64,000 nt of DNA from Plasmodiophora brassicae. Its lineage: Eukaryota > Endomyxa: Phytomyxea > Phytomyxea > Plasmodiophorida. The notes beneath the pieces are model-generated. The model was not told the origin of the DNA. It did not search any database and was given only the letters and a program-made list of their open reading frames with translations. Within the stretch, counting starts at the first letter, position 1, and every line of letters starts with the position of its first letter. Both the position numbers and the translations under genes were made by a program. Shown piece by piece: positions 38,080-48,796 of this stretch. The stretch is from assembly GCA_036867785.1 (NCBI GenBank), contig CP145423.1, positions 620,001-684,000 of the forward strand, in the 5' to 3' direction.

Positions 38080-39784
38080 CTGACGTGGCGTGCCTCTTCA
38101 GCATCAGACGGAGACGCTCTAATCCTGCGCGTGACATGCCGTTCTGCCGGGCTTCGTGCACGAGTTTGTTCAGCTCGATCTCGATCTCTCGCACGTTAAT
38201 CGGTCCGATATCGACGTCCGCTGTTGCCGGTTCATAGTCGTTCGTCGGGTGCTGATTGTGCGACTGGTCTCCCGTCAACGTTGCCATGCGCGTAACGATG
38301 TACTCCACGTTCTGAATAGAATCCACATCGACGAGTGCACATCCGGACTGGACCACCCTCGATAGCTGCTGAGCAGGACTAATGCCCAGAGCTGCCAACA
38401 GGTCGTTGCCGATGAGAGTGACTGTGACCGCGTCCGAGATGTAGAACTCCACGTTGAACAAGGTGATCTTGCCCACCGTCGTCTCGAGTGTCACTGGGAC
38501 TTTCACCATTTGATCGCATGATCCGATCGCGTGATCATCTGCTGCTAGGATCTCCCTCGCCGTCACGGGCTGGAAGATAACCTCACGGAGCTGGCTGGCA
38601 ACAGCGCTTGGCATGATGTTGCCGCCCCGGCAGCCGGAATCGAGTTCATATGGTACACGAACGTCTCCAATGACTAGCCACTGTTGGCCCCCCTCCAATT
38701 CAGGATAGCGTTGCACCTTCTTCACCTTTATTGGAGGAGGGCCCGCCCGGGCGTTCGCCTTCACCAACGCCCTGCACTCGTCCTCGCTGGGCTTGGTCGG
38801 ACAGTCGCGCAGCGTGTGGCGACCTTTACAGTGCCAACACGTGGGTGCGCGACTGAGCTTGGAGGCGTCAGCTGCGGGTGGAGCCGCCGCTGATATCGGC
38901 TTGCTAGGCTTCGGCGGAGGAGCGACTTTTGCTGGTGCAGGTTCGGATCGGTGGCGCTTGAATCGGTCCACTCGTGCTGCTGGGATAGCGCGCCCGGTAT
39001 CGGGACGGCCTCCACCTGCGGCGTGTTGCTTGTCATGCTGGCGAAGCTCGGCGACCGTGCGCTTAGGCGTGTTGCCTAGCGCATTGGCCTCGTTCTTGTG
39101 AGCCAGCAGGAACGCATCCGCCCAACGCTTCGCCTCCGCCTTCACCGCGACGATGTTGCCTTCGCGTGCAGGCTTATCATCCGTTACCCATCGTCGAAGG
39201 TGCTGGCGCAAGCGGAATGGCTGCATCGCGTCGACGAACAGGCTGACGCGCGCCTTCCTGCCCCCCACGCTGGACCGCAGATCATAACCCAGACGGTGCT
39301 CGTGCTCGTTGAGCGACTCCAGCACCGACTGGATCATGTCCCGCAAGGTGGCCAGGTTGACATTCATGTAAACATGATTCGCCAACCTGTCAGCCATCTC
39401 ATACGGCTGCAGTCCATGGCCGTCTCGCAAGTCGTTGATCGTGTCGACCATCCACTGCTTCAGAGTGGTCTCCGTCAGGTCGTCTACGGAGACCAACTCT
39501 AGTTCGTCCAGCGCGATCAGCTTCAATTGCGCGGCCGTGAAGCAGTGGACGACCGACTGCGGCTTGACCCTCTGGCTCGCAGGACGCTGCCGTTCCCGAT
39601 CGGTAACGACAGCACAGTACTTGTCGTACTGTTCCTGCAGCCGCTGATCGACGGCGCATCTAGCTTCTTCGTGCTCGGCAGCAAGAACGCGTCGCTTACT
39701 TGTGCGTTGTTGGTCATGCCGATGCTGGCTTATGTGCAGCGTGAGTAGAAGTCTAGTAGTGATGCTAAGTAGGTCGAGAACCAC
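38080..39784 (-). mobile_element. 5' part of Ty3/gypsy element 3: gag and protease, truncated
   Basis: A long minus-strand frame encodes a gag with basic Pro/Ala-rich middle, zinc knuckle CWHCKGRHTLRDC, a protease segment (YELDSGCRGGNIM, VTLIGNDLLAALGI) and the pre-RT region (SRAGLERLRLMLKRHA). It breaks off at about 38080 and is replaced by gag sequence of element 2. No clear ATG begins the frame at 39784; an ATG at 39717 starts a different frame, so the 5' end is uncertain or frameshifted. Sequence differs enough from element 2 to be a separate family. Confidence 0.8.
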
Positions 39785-40420
39785 TAAAGCTAGCTTTGAG
39801 GTCTTTTCCCAGAATAGTGAACCCTAGAACTAGCTGGATCACAGGCCATACTGGGCCTGTGTGGTATCATGCTAGTAGCCCATGACAGTGTCAACAGAGA
39901 TGCCAGTGGGGAACAGCGGGTGATGTCATGCAGTGACGTCACCAGAGCCAGGCTGATGTAGGGAATGAGACATAAATAGCCGGCCCATTTCTACACGCTC
40001 CATGTCCTGGACGGACACGATCTCACGGGTGGCCACCATGGAGGGCTGGTCGGAGGGGTCGGCGGCGGGTGGCGAACCGGCAGCAGCATGCGGCGTCGGC
40101 AACGATCGGCAGCGGATTCATCCGTGCCGCTGCGCGCGGTGGGCCAGAAGATGGGTGCGCCCAGCCAGCATCAGAGGCCCGTCAGGGTCAACGGTGGTCA
40201 GCGTCGCCGATATTGAGGGCCGCGCACCCTACAGTTGCAACATTCTCGTGACAGAGCCCCAGTCGGCGTGCAACAGACTGCCCACTGGAGTACGCCGGGT
40301 TGGGGGTTCGATTGCGATTTGCGCCACTGGCGTCGTCAGTCGCGCACCTCCCCTCGGCGACCCTGATCTGGGCCGCTGAGCACACGCTGCGCACCCATCT
40401 GGCTCGCCGCAGCGTCACAA
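39785..40420. other. Non-coding with promoter-like signals
   Basis: Contains a palindromic TGACGTCA at about 39933-39941 (the ATF/CREB consensus) and a TATA-like ATAAATA at about 39970-39976, 30 bp before an ATG at 40002. Open frames from 40002 lack recognisable domains. It could be the promoter and 5' exon region of the gene at 40421 or of the opposite retroelement. Confidence 0.4.
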
Positions 40421-41065
40421 ATGAATCCGGCGCCGTTTGTAGCGGACGCCGGCGTCAACGCTGTTCTGCCGGCGGTACCCATGGGGCCGTCGAGCGCGCG
40501 TGTCGGCGCCGCGCATCTGCGCATGCGGCTCGCAGAGGCGCACAACGCCTCGTCCGGCGGGCTCGCCGTCACGGCAAGTGAACTCGGCGATCACGTCCAA
40601 TTCATGGTCGCTTGCGCAAACGAGAACCTGCCCGGCGCCGTCGTCGCCGGTCCTGGACCGCCAGCCTGGGCAGCGCCTCTGCTGAACCTTCCGGTCCAGC
40701 TAGCGGCCCTGCAAGAGCACGTCGGGAACATGCAAGAGCAGCTCGGGAACATGCAAGAGCAGCTCGGGAACATGCAAGAGCAGGTCGCGGCCCTGCAAAG
40801 GTCGATGGTCGTTCTGGACGCGAAGATGGTGAATGGAATGATCGAGGAACCGGACGATGCCGTCGTTCCCGTGCCGAACGCAGCGGGCGAGGCCATACCG
40901 GCGGCATTCCCGGCCACCCGACGGCAGTTGACAGCGATGACCGGCGCCAATTGCAATACTCTACTGAACTACTACGGCCTTCCAACGGCCGGCACCGTCA
41001 CGGCGCGCCGTCGGCGTCTGGCGCGCCACCTCAGCGTGCACAACGTCGGCGTAATTGATCAGTAG
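40421..41065 (+). CDS. Coiled-coil protein with SAP-like C-terminus, unrecognised
   Basis: 214 residues from the ATG at 40421. The middle contains a heptad-type tandem repeat (GNMQEQL three to four times, a 21-bp unit at about 40720-40790) inside a longer coiled coil (LPVQLAALQEHVG, QVAALQRSMVVLDAKM). The last 45 residues (FPATRRQLTAMTGANCNTLL, YYGLP, ARRRRLARHLSV) look like a SAP-type helix-loop-helix DNA-binding motif. GC-rich codons resemble host genes, but the location in a transposon nest and lack of a known family leave its status open. Confidence 0.55.
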   Translation: MNPAPFVADAGVNAVLPAVPMGPSSARVGAAHLRMRLAEAHNASSGGLAVTASELGDHVQFMVACANENLPGAVVAGPGPPAWAAPLLNLPVQLAALQEHVGNMQEQLGNMQEQLGNMQEQVAALQRSMVVLDAKMVNGMIEEPDDAVVPVPNAAGEAIPAAFPATRRQLTAMTGANCNTLLNYYGLPTAGTVTARRRRLARHLSVHNVGVIDQ

Positions 41066-41279
41066 CACGGCTGTGATCCCGCTCGCGGTTCCTTCTTCTG
41101 CAGGGAGCTGGGACGGTCATACATTCAATTACTAGCGGTTGCTTCGCCAATACATTCCACAAATCGTCTCATATCGGCTGATAGTGGGCCAGCCCCGCTG
41201 ATATGGCGACGATTTGAGGAATGCGCAGCGCAGAATAGATTCTATGGGCTGGGGGACGTCACTGTTTGGCACAGTGTGA

Positions 41280-41840
41280 ATGAGCCCCAAACATGCAGTT
41301 CCAGAGGACTTAACTCCTGCCCGTATCTATCCATGCACTGTCGATGGTTCAATCGAAGACTTCGCGGAAGACGACAATCTTCATCTTGGCGAACGGTTTG
41401 CCGGTGCCGTCGGCGACCCTGATCTTCTCTGGGTGACGGCACGGGACAGGGCCACGTACAGCTGACCGTGGCTGAACACTTCGTGGCCAAGCCAGACGCC
41501 AACACGACCGAAGGACTGACCCTGAGCCTTGTTGGTCGTCATGGTGAAAGCCCCCGTGATGGGGATCTGCCTCCTTGCATAAGGTAAACGGGAGTCGCGG
41601 GTCGGATGAACGCATGGTGATCCGAGGGATGAGGACATCTTGGCCATCGAATCGACCGCCAACAATAGTGGCGGCCAGAACGGACCTGTGCACTTAGGGG
41701 TTTAAACGTGTCCAGACGTTGGCCGTCTCCGATCTGTCCAAATCGGGTCTGGAGCGGAGGATCGTGCTTATGATCTTCCATTCGCGCACGCTTGGTGCCT
41801 TGACTTATTTTGGTCAGGACAGGGACTCTAGCGCGCGGCA
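41280..41840 (-). pseudogene. Helitron/Pif1-type helicase C-terminal remnant
   Basis: Minus-strand frames together show the last helicase motifs: VLAATIVGGRFDGQDVLIPR, RLPFTL, RRQIPITGAFTMTTNKAQGQ, SFGRVGVWLGHEVFSHG and QLYVALSRA, ending KMKIVVFREVFD. The order and wording match the C-terminal end of Pif1-like helicases, which in eukaryotic mobile DNA are mostly Helitrons. Two or more frameshifts and the absence of Rep and Walker A sequence show a fragment. Confidence 0.75.
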
Positions 41841-42660
41841 CGTCGACGAGCTCGTCATCGACGTAGTGGCGCTCCTCAAGTCCCCCTGTACGTCGGCGTC
41901 ATCGAATGAAAGCTTCGCTCTCGAACTTTGCCTGATCGGCGCTGACGGTGGGCCGGGCAATTTCAGCGAGGCCTGTCCGGTTCGCGAACAAGCACCCCTT
42001 CGATGTCCTTCTTACGATATTCGCTATCGTCGTTCTCAGGTCGAGGTGTCAGGAGAACGCCGTCGACGACCGGATCGCGTCGATCATCCGACGCGTGCTG
42101 ATGATGTACCAAGACGCATTGGCGAAGCGCAGAAGTCCCATCGATCGATCTGGCCGGTGATGGCATGGCGTCCGATGATGTCGATGATGACGCCGTTGAT
42201 CAGGCCCGCAACGCCCCCGCCCGTCGAGCCGCTTCCTTGCTGCAGAACCGGGCGGCAACGAGCTCCTGGCGAACTGTACGTGTACTGTTGGCATGCACAC
42301 GGATTAGTAACCACTGTGGGCCTGAACAGAGTAGAAGGATCTGGATCCCATGTCGAGCGACGTTGACAAATTAAAAGAAGAGCGGTCCGAGGACACCAGC
42401 GACGTCTGCGAGTCGTCATCACGGTCGTGGGTCATTGGCTAGAAGGTATTGCGACCGGAGCGTGGACTGAAATTGGTGTGAGCAGATGCCCAAGCTGCAA
42501 AAGAGGCGATGGGCTGATGCCGCTGCACAAGTAAACCGCCCTGCTAAGAAGCCCAGAGAGGTACGAATTTGCCAATGCCGGTACTGAGGCGATCGAGACA
42601 TCTAACACGCCGCAGGATTCGCAGGTACACGAACATACTGCTGTCGGACGCGCGAGACGA
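41840..42660 (+). repeat. Tandem duplication unit 1 (upstream of USP-like gene)
   Basis: Unit 1 of a two-copy tandem duplication of roughly 0.85-0.9 kb. It shares with unit 2 a segment encoding VDELVIDVVALLKS / VVDILAAVLRSLDAG, the CAGAACCGG...GAACTGTACGTGTACTG stretch, CCACTGTGGGCCTGAACAG, and the Lys/Arg-rich KRPAKK-type end. It has more frame breaks than unit 2. No known domain. Confidence 0.65.
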
Positions 42661-43580
42661 GCGGGACGGTGATGACCACGTCGTCGACATATTGGCGGCG
42701 GTCCTCAGGTCGCTGGACGCAGGCGCGGTTTGTAGACCGGACCGCCCAACTAGGCCACGAGAGCAGCTGCTCTCGTGGCCTAGTTGGGCGGTCTGGTCTA
42801 CAGGTTGAGTGGGACGATTTCGCCCACGAACTCTTGCTGATCGGCGCTGTCGACGCCAAGCTCAGCGAGGTCTGGTGCGCGACGAAGCACACCTACGACC
42901 TCTTGCTGGTGGCGATCGAACTCATCGTCCTGACGTCGAGGCGCCAGTACGATGTCGTTGTTGAGCGGATCGCGTCTCTCGTTGCCCGGCTTGTGCCGAT
43001 GTACCTGGACGCTGTCCGAAGGCGGCGAAGCGGCATCGACGTTGCCGGTGCGAATGGATCTGAGGACGGCGGTGCAGGAGACGACGCCGGTGACGATAGC
43101 CGCCCCGTACGCAGGACAGCAACCAGTCGGCGGGCAGCAGTACTGCAGAACCGGTGGGCAATCAGGTCCCGACGAACTGTACGTGTACTGACGACATTCG
43201 CCTTGATTTGTGCAATCCTGCTGATCCACTGTGGGCCTGAACAGAGTACGATGGATGTGGACCCGATGTCGAGCGACGACGACAGCGACGCAGCGTCCCA
43301 GGACACGAGCGACGTTTGCGAGTCGTCCTCCATGTCGTCGGAGTACAGGGTGATTTGGGTTAGAAGGTATTGCGAGCGGGGTGTAGACTGAACCCCCGTG
43401 ACATTGCAGGCACCCAAGCTTACTTGCAAGCAAAAGAGGGTTCAAGTGGCTCTCCTCGCGAAACGCCCAGCGAAGAAGCGCAGACAGGTTTGCCAATTGC
43501 CAACGCCGGTACTATGGCGAGGGAGACAGCTGACATGCGTGCAATAACTGCAGGTTCACGAACGACCTGCTGTCGACCGT
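42660..43580 (+). repeat. Tandem duplication unit 2 with foldback insertion
   Basis: Second copy of the unit. It encodes DDHVVDILAAVLRSLDAG, then after the 72-bp palindrome DDFAHELLLIGAVDAKLSEV, a helical segment (YDLLLVAIELIVLTSRRQYD) and a Ser/Asp-rich tail (MDVDPMSSDDDSDAASQD). GAACT followed by GTACGT at about 43180 looks like an exon end in both units. It leads directly into the USP-like sequence, so the unit may be its N-terminal exon block. Confidence 0.65.
42731..42802. repeat. 72-bp near-perfect palindrome (foldback)
   Basis: Two 36-bp arms, 42731-42766 and 42767-42802, are reverse complements with a single mismatch and no spacer. The centre is CAG/CTG and the arms begin TGTAGACC and end GGTCTACA. 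It interrupts the duplicated unit at a point where unit 1 has no such sequence, so it is a recent insertion. Part of an arm also occurs at 4113-4140. Confidence 0.95.
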
Positions 43581-43661
43581 TCGAGCCGCCCCGAACGAAA
43601 CGTCCACAGCGATCCCGCCCAAGGGTCGGAACGTCCTGCGCAGGTACGAAACACTATCCAA

Positions 43662-44513
43662 TTGTCATCGACGCTGCTGAAGTTGACATTTAGGAGTGTG
43701 GTGCTGAGAGGCTATTCAATACTTCCAGCGGGCATATCGAACGTGGATGCGGCCGGCGTCTGCCGGCAGATTTGCCTCGCCATTGCACCGGTCCATATCC
43801 TGCGTCGTTTGCCAGGATGGAACCGCGTGCCGGGCGAGGCGCCCTGGGTGGGCCTGTTCAGCCGGGTGATGGACCCCCAACTGGATCCGAACGTGGCGTC
43901 GTACGCGCTTGTTGATCAGCTCATCAGCCGCCTGGGCAACGCCGACCGGGCGACACGGTCGTTTCCTGCCGGACATCAGCACGACGCAGACGACTTCGTC
44001 CTGGAACTGCTATCGCAGATGGACGCTTACCGTATGGTCGGTTCTGATGGACAACCGGTTGTTCGCAGTCTCGTCGAATTCGTCGAACACGTAATTGATA
44101 CGTGTGCGACAAGCGGCCACGCCTCGTCCCGCCCGCCTTGTCAGCAGCCCGTCGTCATATGCATGCTGCAGGGTTGCCACCGGCGAGTCAAACAGTCAAC
44201 GGTTCTGGTCGGGGAGCAGTCGGGGACGATAACCAGGAGGTGCACCTCCAACATTCCTTGCCAACCTGGTCACGATGTCGAGCACCGGTCGACAACGTTC
44301 CGCCACATGGCCAGGATGCCAACGCCGGGGTCACTGTTGAGTGTTCGGCAGGATCCGATGGAGATCGTCCAGCAACCCGGCCCTGACGGAGCGCAGATCA
44401 GCATGGCGCGTCGTAGGACCACGGTGGTAGGTGCAGGACATCAAGCGATGATGATGGGTGGATCTCTTGGATATCTGCCCGTTTTGAGCGGTATAAACGA
44501 CAACTTCATGTGA
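43662..44513 (+). pseudogene. USP-type ubiquitin hydrolase fragment (peptidase C19)
   Basis: The frame shows the start of a USP catalytic domain: a Cys-box-like segment (AGISNVDAAGVCRQICLAIA), VGLFSRVMDPQ, and the conserved GHQHDADDFVLELLSQMD (GxQxDAxEFL block). After about 44100 the similarity fades and no His box (GHY-type) is found, so the domain is incomplete or continues through unrecognised introns. No ATG starts this frame; it probably follows the duplicated N-terminal block through an intron with donor near 43643. Deubiquitinase activity cannot be assumed. Confidence 0.55.
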
Positions 44514-44550
44514 GTACTGTACATTAATCGGAGATACACACACGTCTGTG

Positions 44551-45903
44551 TCATCCAGTACCACTCTTCTTGCCTGCGCGCGGTGCCGCATTATCGTCCG
44601 ATGCGGTACGGTTGGCTTTCTTGGCGGGGTTCCTCTGCATTGATGTAGGGCGGGATGAGCCAGCGACAGAGGATGCGGCCGGAGCCCGAGGCTGACGTGC
44701 TGCAGAGGACTGGCTGCTAGACGCAACACGCGATGGACACCGCCTTAAAGTGATTGCTGTTGCACTACCCGGCCGAGCTTTCGCAGCAGCGACCGTCGGG
44801 CGCCATGTAGGAGCCGTAATCGCTGAATCTTGACAGCCGTAGTAAAGAGCGTTCTGCATAACGCGTTTAGCCTCGTCGTCTTGTCGCGACAAGGACACAA
44901 TGCGAAATTTTCGACGACCAGTTCTTACAAACTTGTAGCCAATTACGGGTAAAATACGACGTTCCCCACAGGTCAGCACGTGCAGCTGACGTGCCGCTGC
45001 AGAACTTGCCGGCGGTTGATGCACGCTAGTAATTTGACTACTGGCAGGTGCGTTTGCACTGGCGACCGAGGTCAACCTTGAATGTGGAGCTTGGGGGCGC
45101 TGCCCAGCGGCGCCCAAGGCTGGGGTGCGGGGTGCATTCATCGCTCGGTGCACATTCGAGACGATTCGTAAGGTGCTCGATACGGTAGTCACGTGGTCTC
45201 TGTTGGCAATGGCGGGCAAGGTCGGTGGGTGACGTTGACTGGACGCCGAGGCATCACCCCTCACCGATGAAACCCCATGCGCCGCCGAACAGTCCACAAT
45301 CAAACAGATGTGCTTGACGACGCGCTCGAGCTGCATGTTTCGGAAGCAAGGTCCGTTGGAGTCGAAGGTCGACAGAATCATCCCTCTCTCGTGTACCGTG
45401 TATGGAGGTGCGAATAACGTAAGGAAACGTGACCGCCCGTCCTTGCAGACCCAGATCGTCTCCAGCACCTTAACCTGGACCCACCGGCGGATCAGCTCAG
45501 GCACCCGGCCCTGCCGAATGCTGTCCACGACTGCGTCGGCATTCGTGATAATTTCCATCAGATCGAGGTTCGAGATTGCATGCGCGAAATTATCAGGAAT
45601 TGGCCATGCACGTCCCACCCGCGGCGACTCGAGGGCTGCCTTGTTCCAACAGGATGCATACACGTGCTGCAAATCGTAGGTAGCACCATCAGCCAGGTTA
45701 ACCATCATGTTTGTCACTCGTCTCGCAAGTGGGCACATGAAGATCGTCATGTTGGCAGCGTTCAGAACGTCGTTGGCATGCAAGGCTTGTCCATGCGTCA
45801 TCACAGGCGAGGTCAGGGCGCTCATCGGAAACACTGGAGGGTACACGGCCAGCGCACAGTGCGAGATGCTTACTGCGAGCATGATGGCAGCTAGTGCTCT
45901 CAT
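44551..45903 (-). CDS. Unrecognised protein with signal-like N-terminus and basic Ser/Ala tail
   Basis: 450 residues from the ATG at 45903. The first residues are hydrophobic (LAAIMLAVSISHCALAV), like a signal peptide. Residues 20-240 look folded (LQHVYASCWNKAALESPRVG, WVQVKVLETIWVCKDGRSRF, QLERVVKHICLIVDC). A Ser/Pro-rich linker follows. A second short ordered block (ERRILPVIGYKFVRTGRRKF) precedes a basic Ser/Arg/Ala-rich end. I recognise no domain. It converges on the USP-like fragment and lies beside the piggyBac-like element, so it may be a transposon passenger. Confidence 0.5.
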   Translation of the reverse strand: MRALAAIMLAVSISHCALAVYPPVFPMSALTSPVMTHGQALHANDVLNAANMTIFMCPLARRVTNMMVNLADGATYDLQHVYASCWNKAALESPRVGRAWPIPDNFAHAISNLDLMEIITNADAVVDSIRQGRVPELIRRWVQVKVLETIWVCKDGRSRFLTLFAPPYTVHERGMILSTFDSNGPCFRNMQLERVVKHICLIVDCSAAHGVSSVRGDASASSQRHPPTLPAIANRDHVTTVSSTLRIVSNVHRAMNAPRTPALGAAGQRPQAPHSRLTSVASANAPASSQITSVHQPPASSAAARQLHVLTCGERRILPVIGYKFVRTGRRKFRIVSLSRQDDEAKRVMQNALYYGCQDSAITAPTWRPTVAAAKARPGSATAITLRRCPSRVASSSQSSAARQPRAPAASSVAGSSRPTSMQRNPAKKANRTASDDNAAPRAGKKSGTG

Positions 45904-46371
45904 CGCTGACGAACAAGGTTCCAGTCGGGAGCCGCCTGCGTCTGACAACGATGTCGCCTGTGGAGGTGGTCCGCGGCTGCAGTCGCGCAGTTTCGCGTTC
46001 GAAAACGGGAGGTCCGCGATTTACCAGGATAACCCTGATCCTGGGAGAGTACAATAATTGTACATACGTTCGCACATTTTTGCGCGATCACGGATCTGAG
46101 CCCAAATGGGTCGAACGTACAATAATTGTACGTTCGCAGGCTAAATTCTGCTATTTTCAAAGCTGGATCGTGAAGAAACGGCAACGTTGTGAGCACTGCA
46201 AATCAGATCGCTCGCCAGCTTGAACGTTATATTTAGCGCCTGCAGAAAACAGCAGGTTGAATCGTACCGGGCGAGTGCCATTGTATCGGTGGTTGTCGAG
46301 GCGGTGTGAGCGGTGTTGCTAGACTGTGGATTGCTGTTTAGTGGTAGGAGAACGTGTCTAGTACGAGTCTA
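45904..46371. promoter_or_regulatory. Upstream region of piggyBac-like gene with two GTACAATAATTGTAC palindromes
   Basis: Palindromes lie at 46049-46063 and 46117-46131, 68 bp apart centre to centre. The second extends to a perfect 25-bp palindrome (46112-46136). A TATA-like TTATATTTA follows at about 46228. The same 15-mer recurs at 53.7-53.9 kb. Symmetry suggests a dimeric protein-binding site or terminal structure. Confidence 0.65.
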
Positions 46372-47387
46372 ATGGGCGACCTAGCGTCATTCTTCGAGGA
46401 TGACTGCCTTACCTCGAGTGACGAGAAGCAGCCCGGTGGCGACTCCGATCTGAACGAATCCGTTTGGCACCACAAGAAGCTGAATACTTCCAACATCACC
46501 TTCTCTACCACCAGTGTCGACGAGGAGCTGATGGCGGTCGCCAAAGAAGAAGTCGCTGCGGTGACGGCGAAGGTTCGTCGCGCGATTGGGAAAGAACACC
46601 CAGATCTCAGCGATTGCGTGAACTATTTCCTGAACGGCATCATCAACGAGCTCTTCGACGCACTGGGAGAAGGCGTTCCGACTTCTGAGACCATCACGGG
46701 AGAAGAGTTCACCCACTTCGTGAGGGTCCTGGCTTGCTTGTCGGTCTACAAGACGACTCCATCCGTCTTTTTCGACCCCGATCGTGCACACCTGTATCCG
46801 GCAGCAGCGAACTTTTCTCAGGATAGGTTCCGGGTGATCATGTCGGCGTTTAAAACGAAGCGTGGTTGTGATTCTTCAACGGTGACGACTTGGGATCGGC
46901 CGTTCTCAACCGACATCTTGATCCGACGAACCGAGGTCGCGTTTACGCGAACGTCCTGTGCGGTTGCGTTCGTGCAACCGAAGTCGATCCTGTCTGTTGA
47001 CGATGATCAGTACCGACTCACTTCTGCGTTGTCCGAAGAACTGCTCGGGATGACACGGGTCAGCAACGAGAAGAAGGCGTTCGGTATTGTTTCCACAAAC
47101 GCCGTTTCCTTGACGTCCGGCATTCTCCTGGGAGTGCGCCTTCTCGGGAAAGGCGAAGGCTACGGCGACGTGGTGCGAATCTTGTTGATGAACCTACATT
47201 CCGTACAGCTACCCGAGAACGTGCGAGGCACCAACCTCATCTGTTAAGAACGACAATAACGAAGTGATTTATTCCACCGACATCGGCGCGAGACGATGGC
47301 GACGTAACGCAGTGTAACAGGGCTTGCCAAAGCCGTTACCGGCAACGGCGACGGTGGCGGAGCCTCTGTTGTGGACGTGACACAGTC

Positions 47388-47443
47388 GCGCACCCACACA
47401 ATGTCATCGTGTGCCGGTGGTAGGACATGGTCCTCGACATCTG
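47388..47443 (+). repeat. Inverted-repeat copy inside the piggyBac-like gene
   Basis: About 56 bp (GTCGCGCACCC, then GTGTGCCGGTGGTAGGACAT) that matches the reverse complement of 49515-49572 at roughly 80 percent by eye. It lies just before the D2 segment. Confidence 0.6.
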
Positions 47444-47644
47444 TCTCGATCGTGGGTATTTACAGCCAAACTTGATTAAGTACCTTATGTCATGCGGGTT
47501 CGAGATCCTTGGCACCCACAAACGGATGAAGACGTTTCCGTTTTTATTCCGTCAGGGTGCGTCGCAAGGCTTGATTGGAAACCAACTGTAAGCGCATTTT
47601 GAATTCCACAACATCGACCGGTTAAGGATGTCGACTTTGATAGG

Positions 47645-48796
47645 GTGGTCGCGGAAGCTGGCGCGAAATCCCTCTACGTCGCCAAATGCAAGTACGGCGA
47701 ACGAGCATTGTATGCTGTGGCGTTCCGTTCAGGAAGGGGACGGGTCGCCACCATGGTCACCAGCAATGCGAACTTTACATCGTGGGTGTGTAAGACGCAA
47801 GATGGTCGGAAGTGGAACCAGTCCCTTCCAGGGTCGCAGTTGATCCAAGACGCCATCGACGACCATGTCATTCCACTGACTGACGCTCAGAGCGGGCATG
47901 ATTGGCACATTGTTCGCACTGGCTGCTCTAAGTTCACATCGACTTTAGCAGCAGCTGCCGTTCGCGCATTCGCTCGTTCCCTCACTGACGACGATACTCA
48001 ACTTTTGCAAAGTCTCGGGATACGCTCTGCTGACGACGTCGACGAATCGCCGGTGGTTGAGTTTACTCGTGACGAGCTTAACGGAAAGACGGTGCTTGAA
48101 CTGAAAGAATTAGCGGCGTCTCTGAATCTGACGCGGGTCTCATCCGCTTCTAAGCCTACTCTGGTCGAGCGCATCTACGAATGTATGTCCAGTGTCAAGC
48201 TCGTGACGAAGCTGTTGCAACTGTGGTTCATGAAACCGGCACGAACACCAGCCATTAAAATGGGATCCGCCAACGAGGTTAACATAGCGATGGCTCTTGC
48301 TTCGTGGATGAACATCTACGGCAGCGGTTGGTCTGTTGCGAACGGCGAAATCGTTCATCGCGGTCTGCTCCAGAATCGCGAAGTTCCTGTGTTAGCGACG
48401 TCCATTGATGGGGCTGCTGTTCTGGAGAAAACCATCGATGACATCGTTGTATCGTCGTTGGTATGTGTAATCGAGTTCAAGTCGGCGACGGAGAACTCGA
48501 CGGAACGAGAGGCGCCCAGGTCACGATTACAAAGAGTTAGGGACATCGTTGGCGACAGCAACCGTCGAATGTTCGAATTCGACGCTCGTTCTCCACTGTT
48601 CAAAGCGACCGTCTGGACGGCCGAGTACCGTGGGCAATTGCTACACCACTGCGCGACGACAAAGTGCAACTCAGCGCTGTTCGTCAATGCATCAGGCCAA
48701 ACGGTCGTCTACGCGGCGCTTGTATCGTTCAGCCCAGAAAGCCTGCAACAGTACCAAGCAATGATCGCCCGCCTAGATGCCGGCAGCCCTTGCTGA
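47645..48796 (+). pseudogene. YqaJ-like PD-(D/E)XK nuclease segment within the piggyBac-like gene
   Basis: A long open frame (no ATG at its first position). The first 130 residues continue transposase-like sequence (KSLYVAKCKYGERALYAVAF). A SAP-like stretch follows (GKTVLELKELAASLNL). The nuclease motifs are Glu in GSANEVNIAMALASWM, Asp in ATSIDGAAV, ExK in VCVIEFKSATE, and Gln in YRGQLLHHC followed by ALFVNASGQTVVYAALV. This E, D, ExK, Q series is that of the YqaJ/lambda-exonuclease family. Residue spacing is normal, so the domain was probably functional in the ancestor. Confidence 0.65.

Larger units (their letters stand above)
33270..38080 (-). mobile_element. Ty3/gypsy chromodomain retrotransposon 2 (5' truncated, minus strand)
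   Basis: Right to left: end of gag with zinc knuckle, protease, RT, RNase H, integrase, full chromodomain. Two frameshifts, near 36230-36250 (RT to RNase H) and 35100-35170 (HHCC to integrase core), break pol. The right end at about 38080 is fused to the 5' part of a third element. The protein-coding parts are better preserved than in element 1. Confidence 0.85.
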
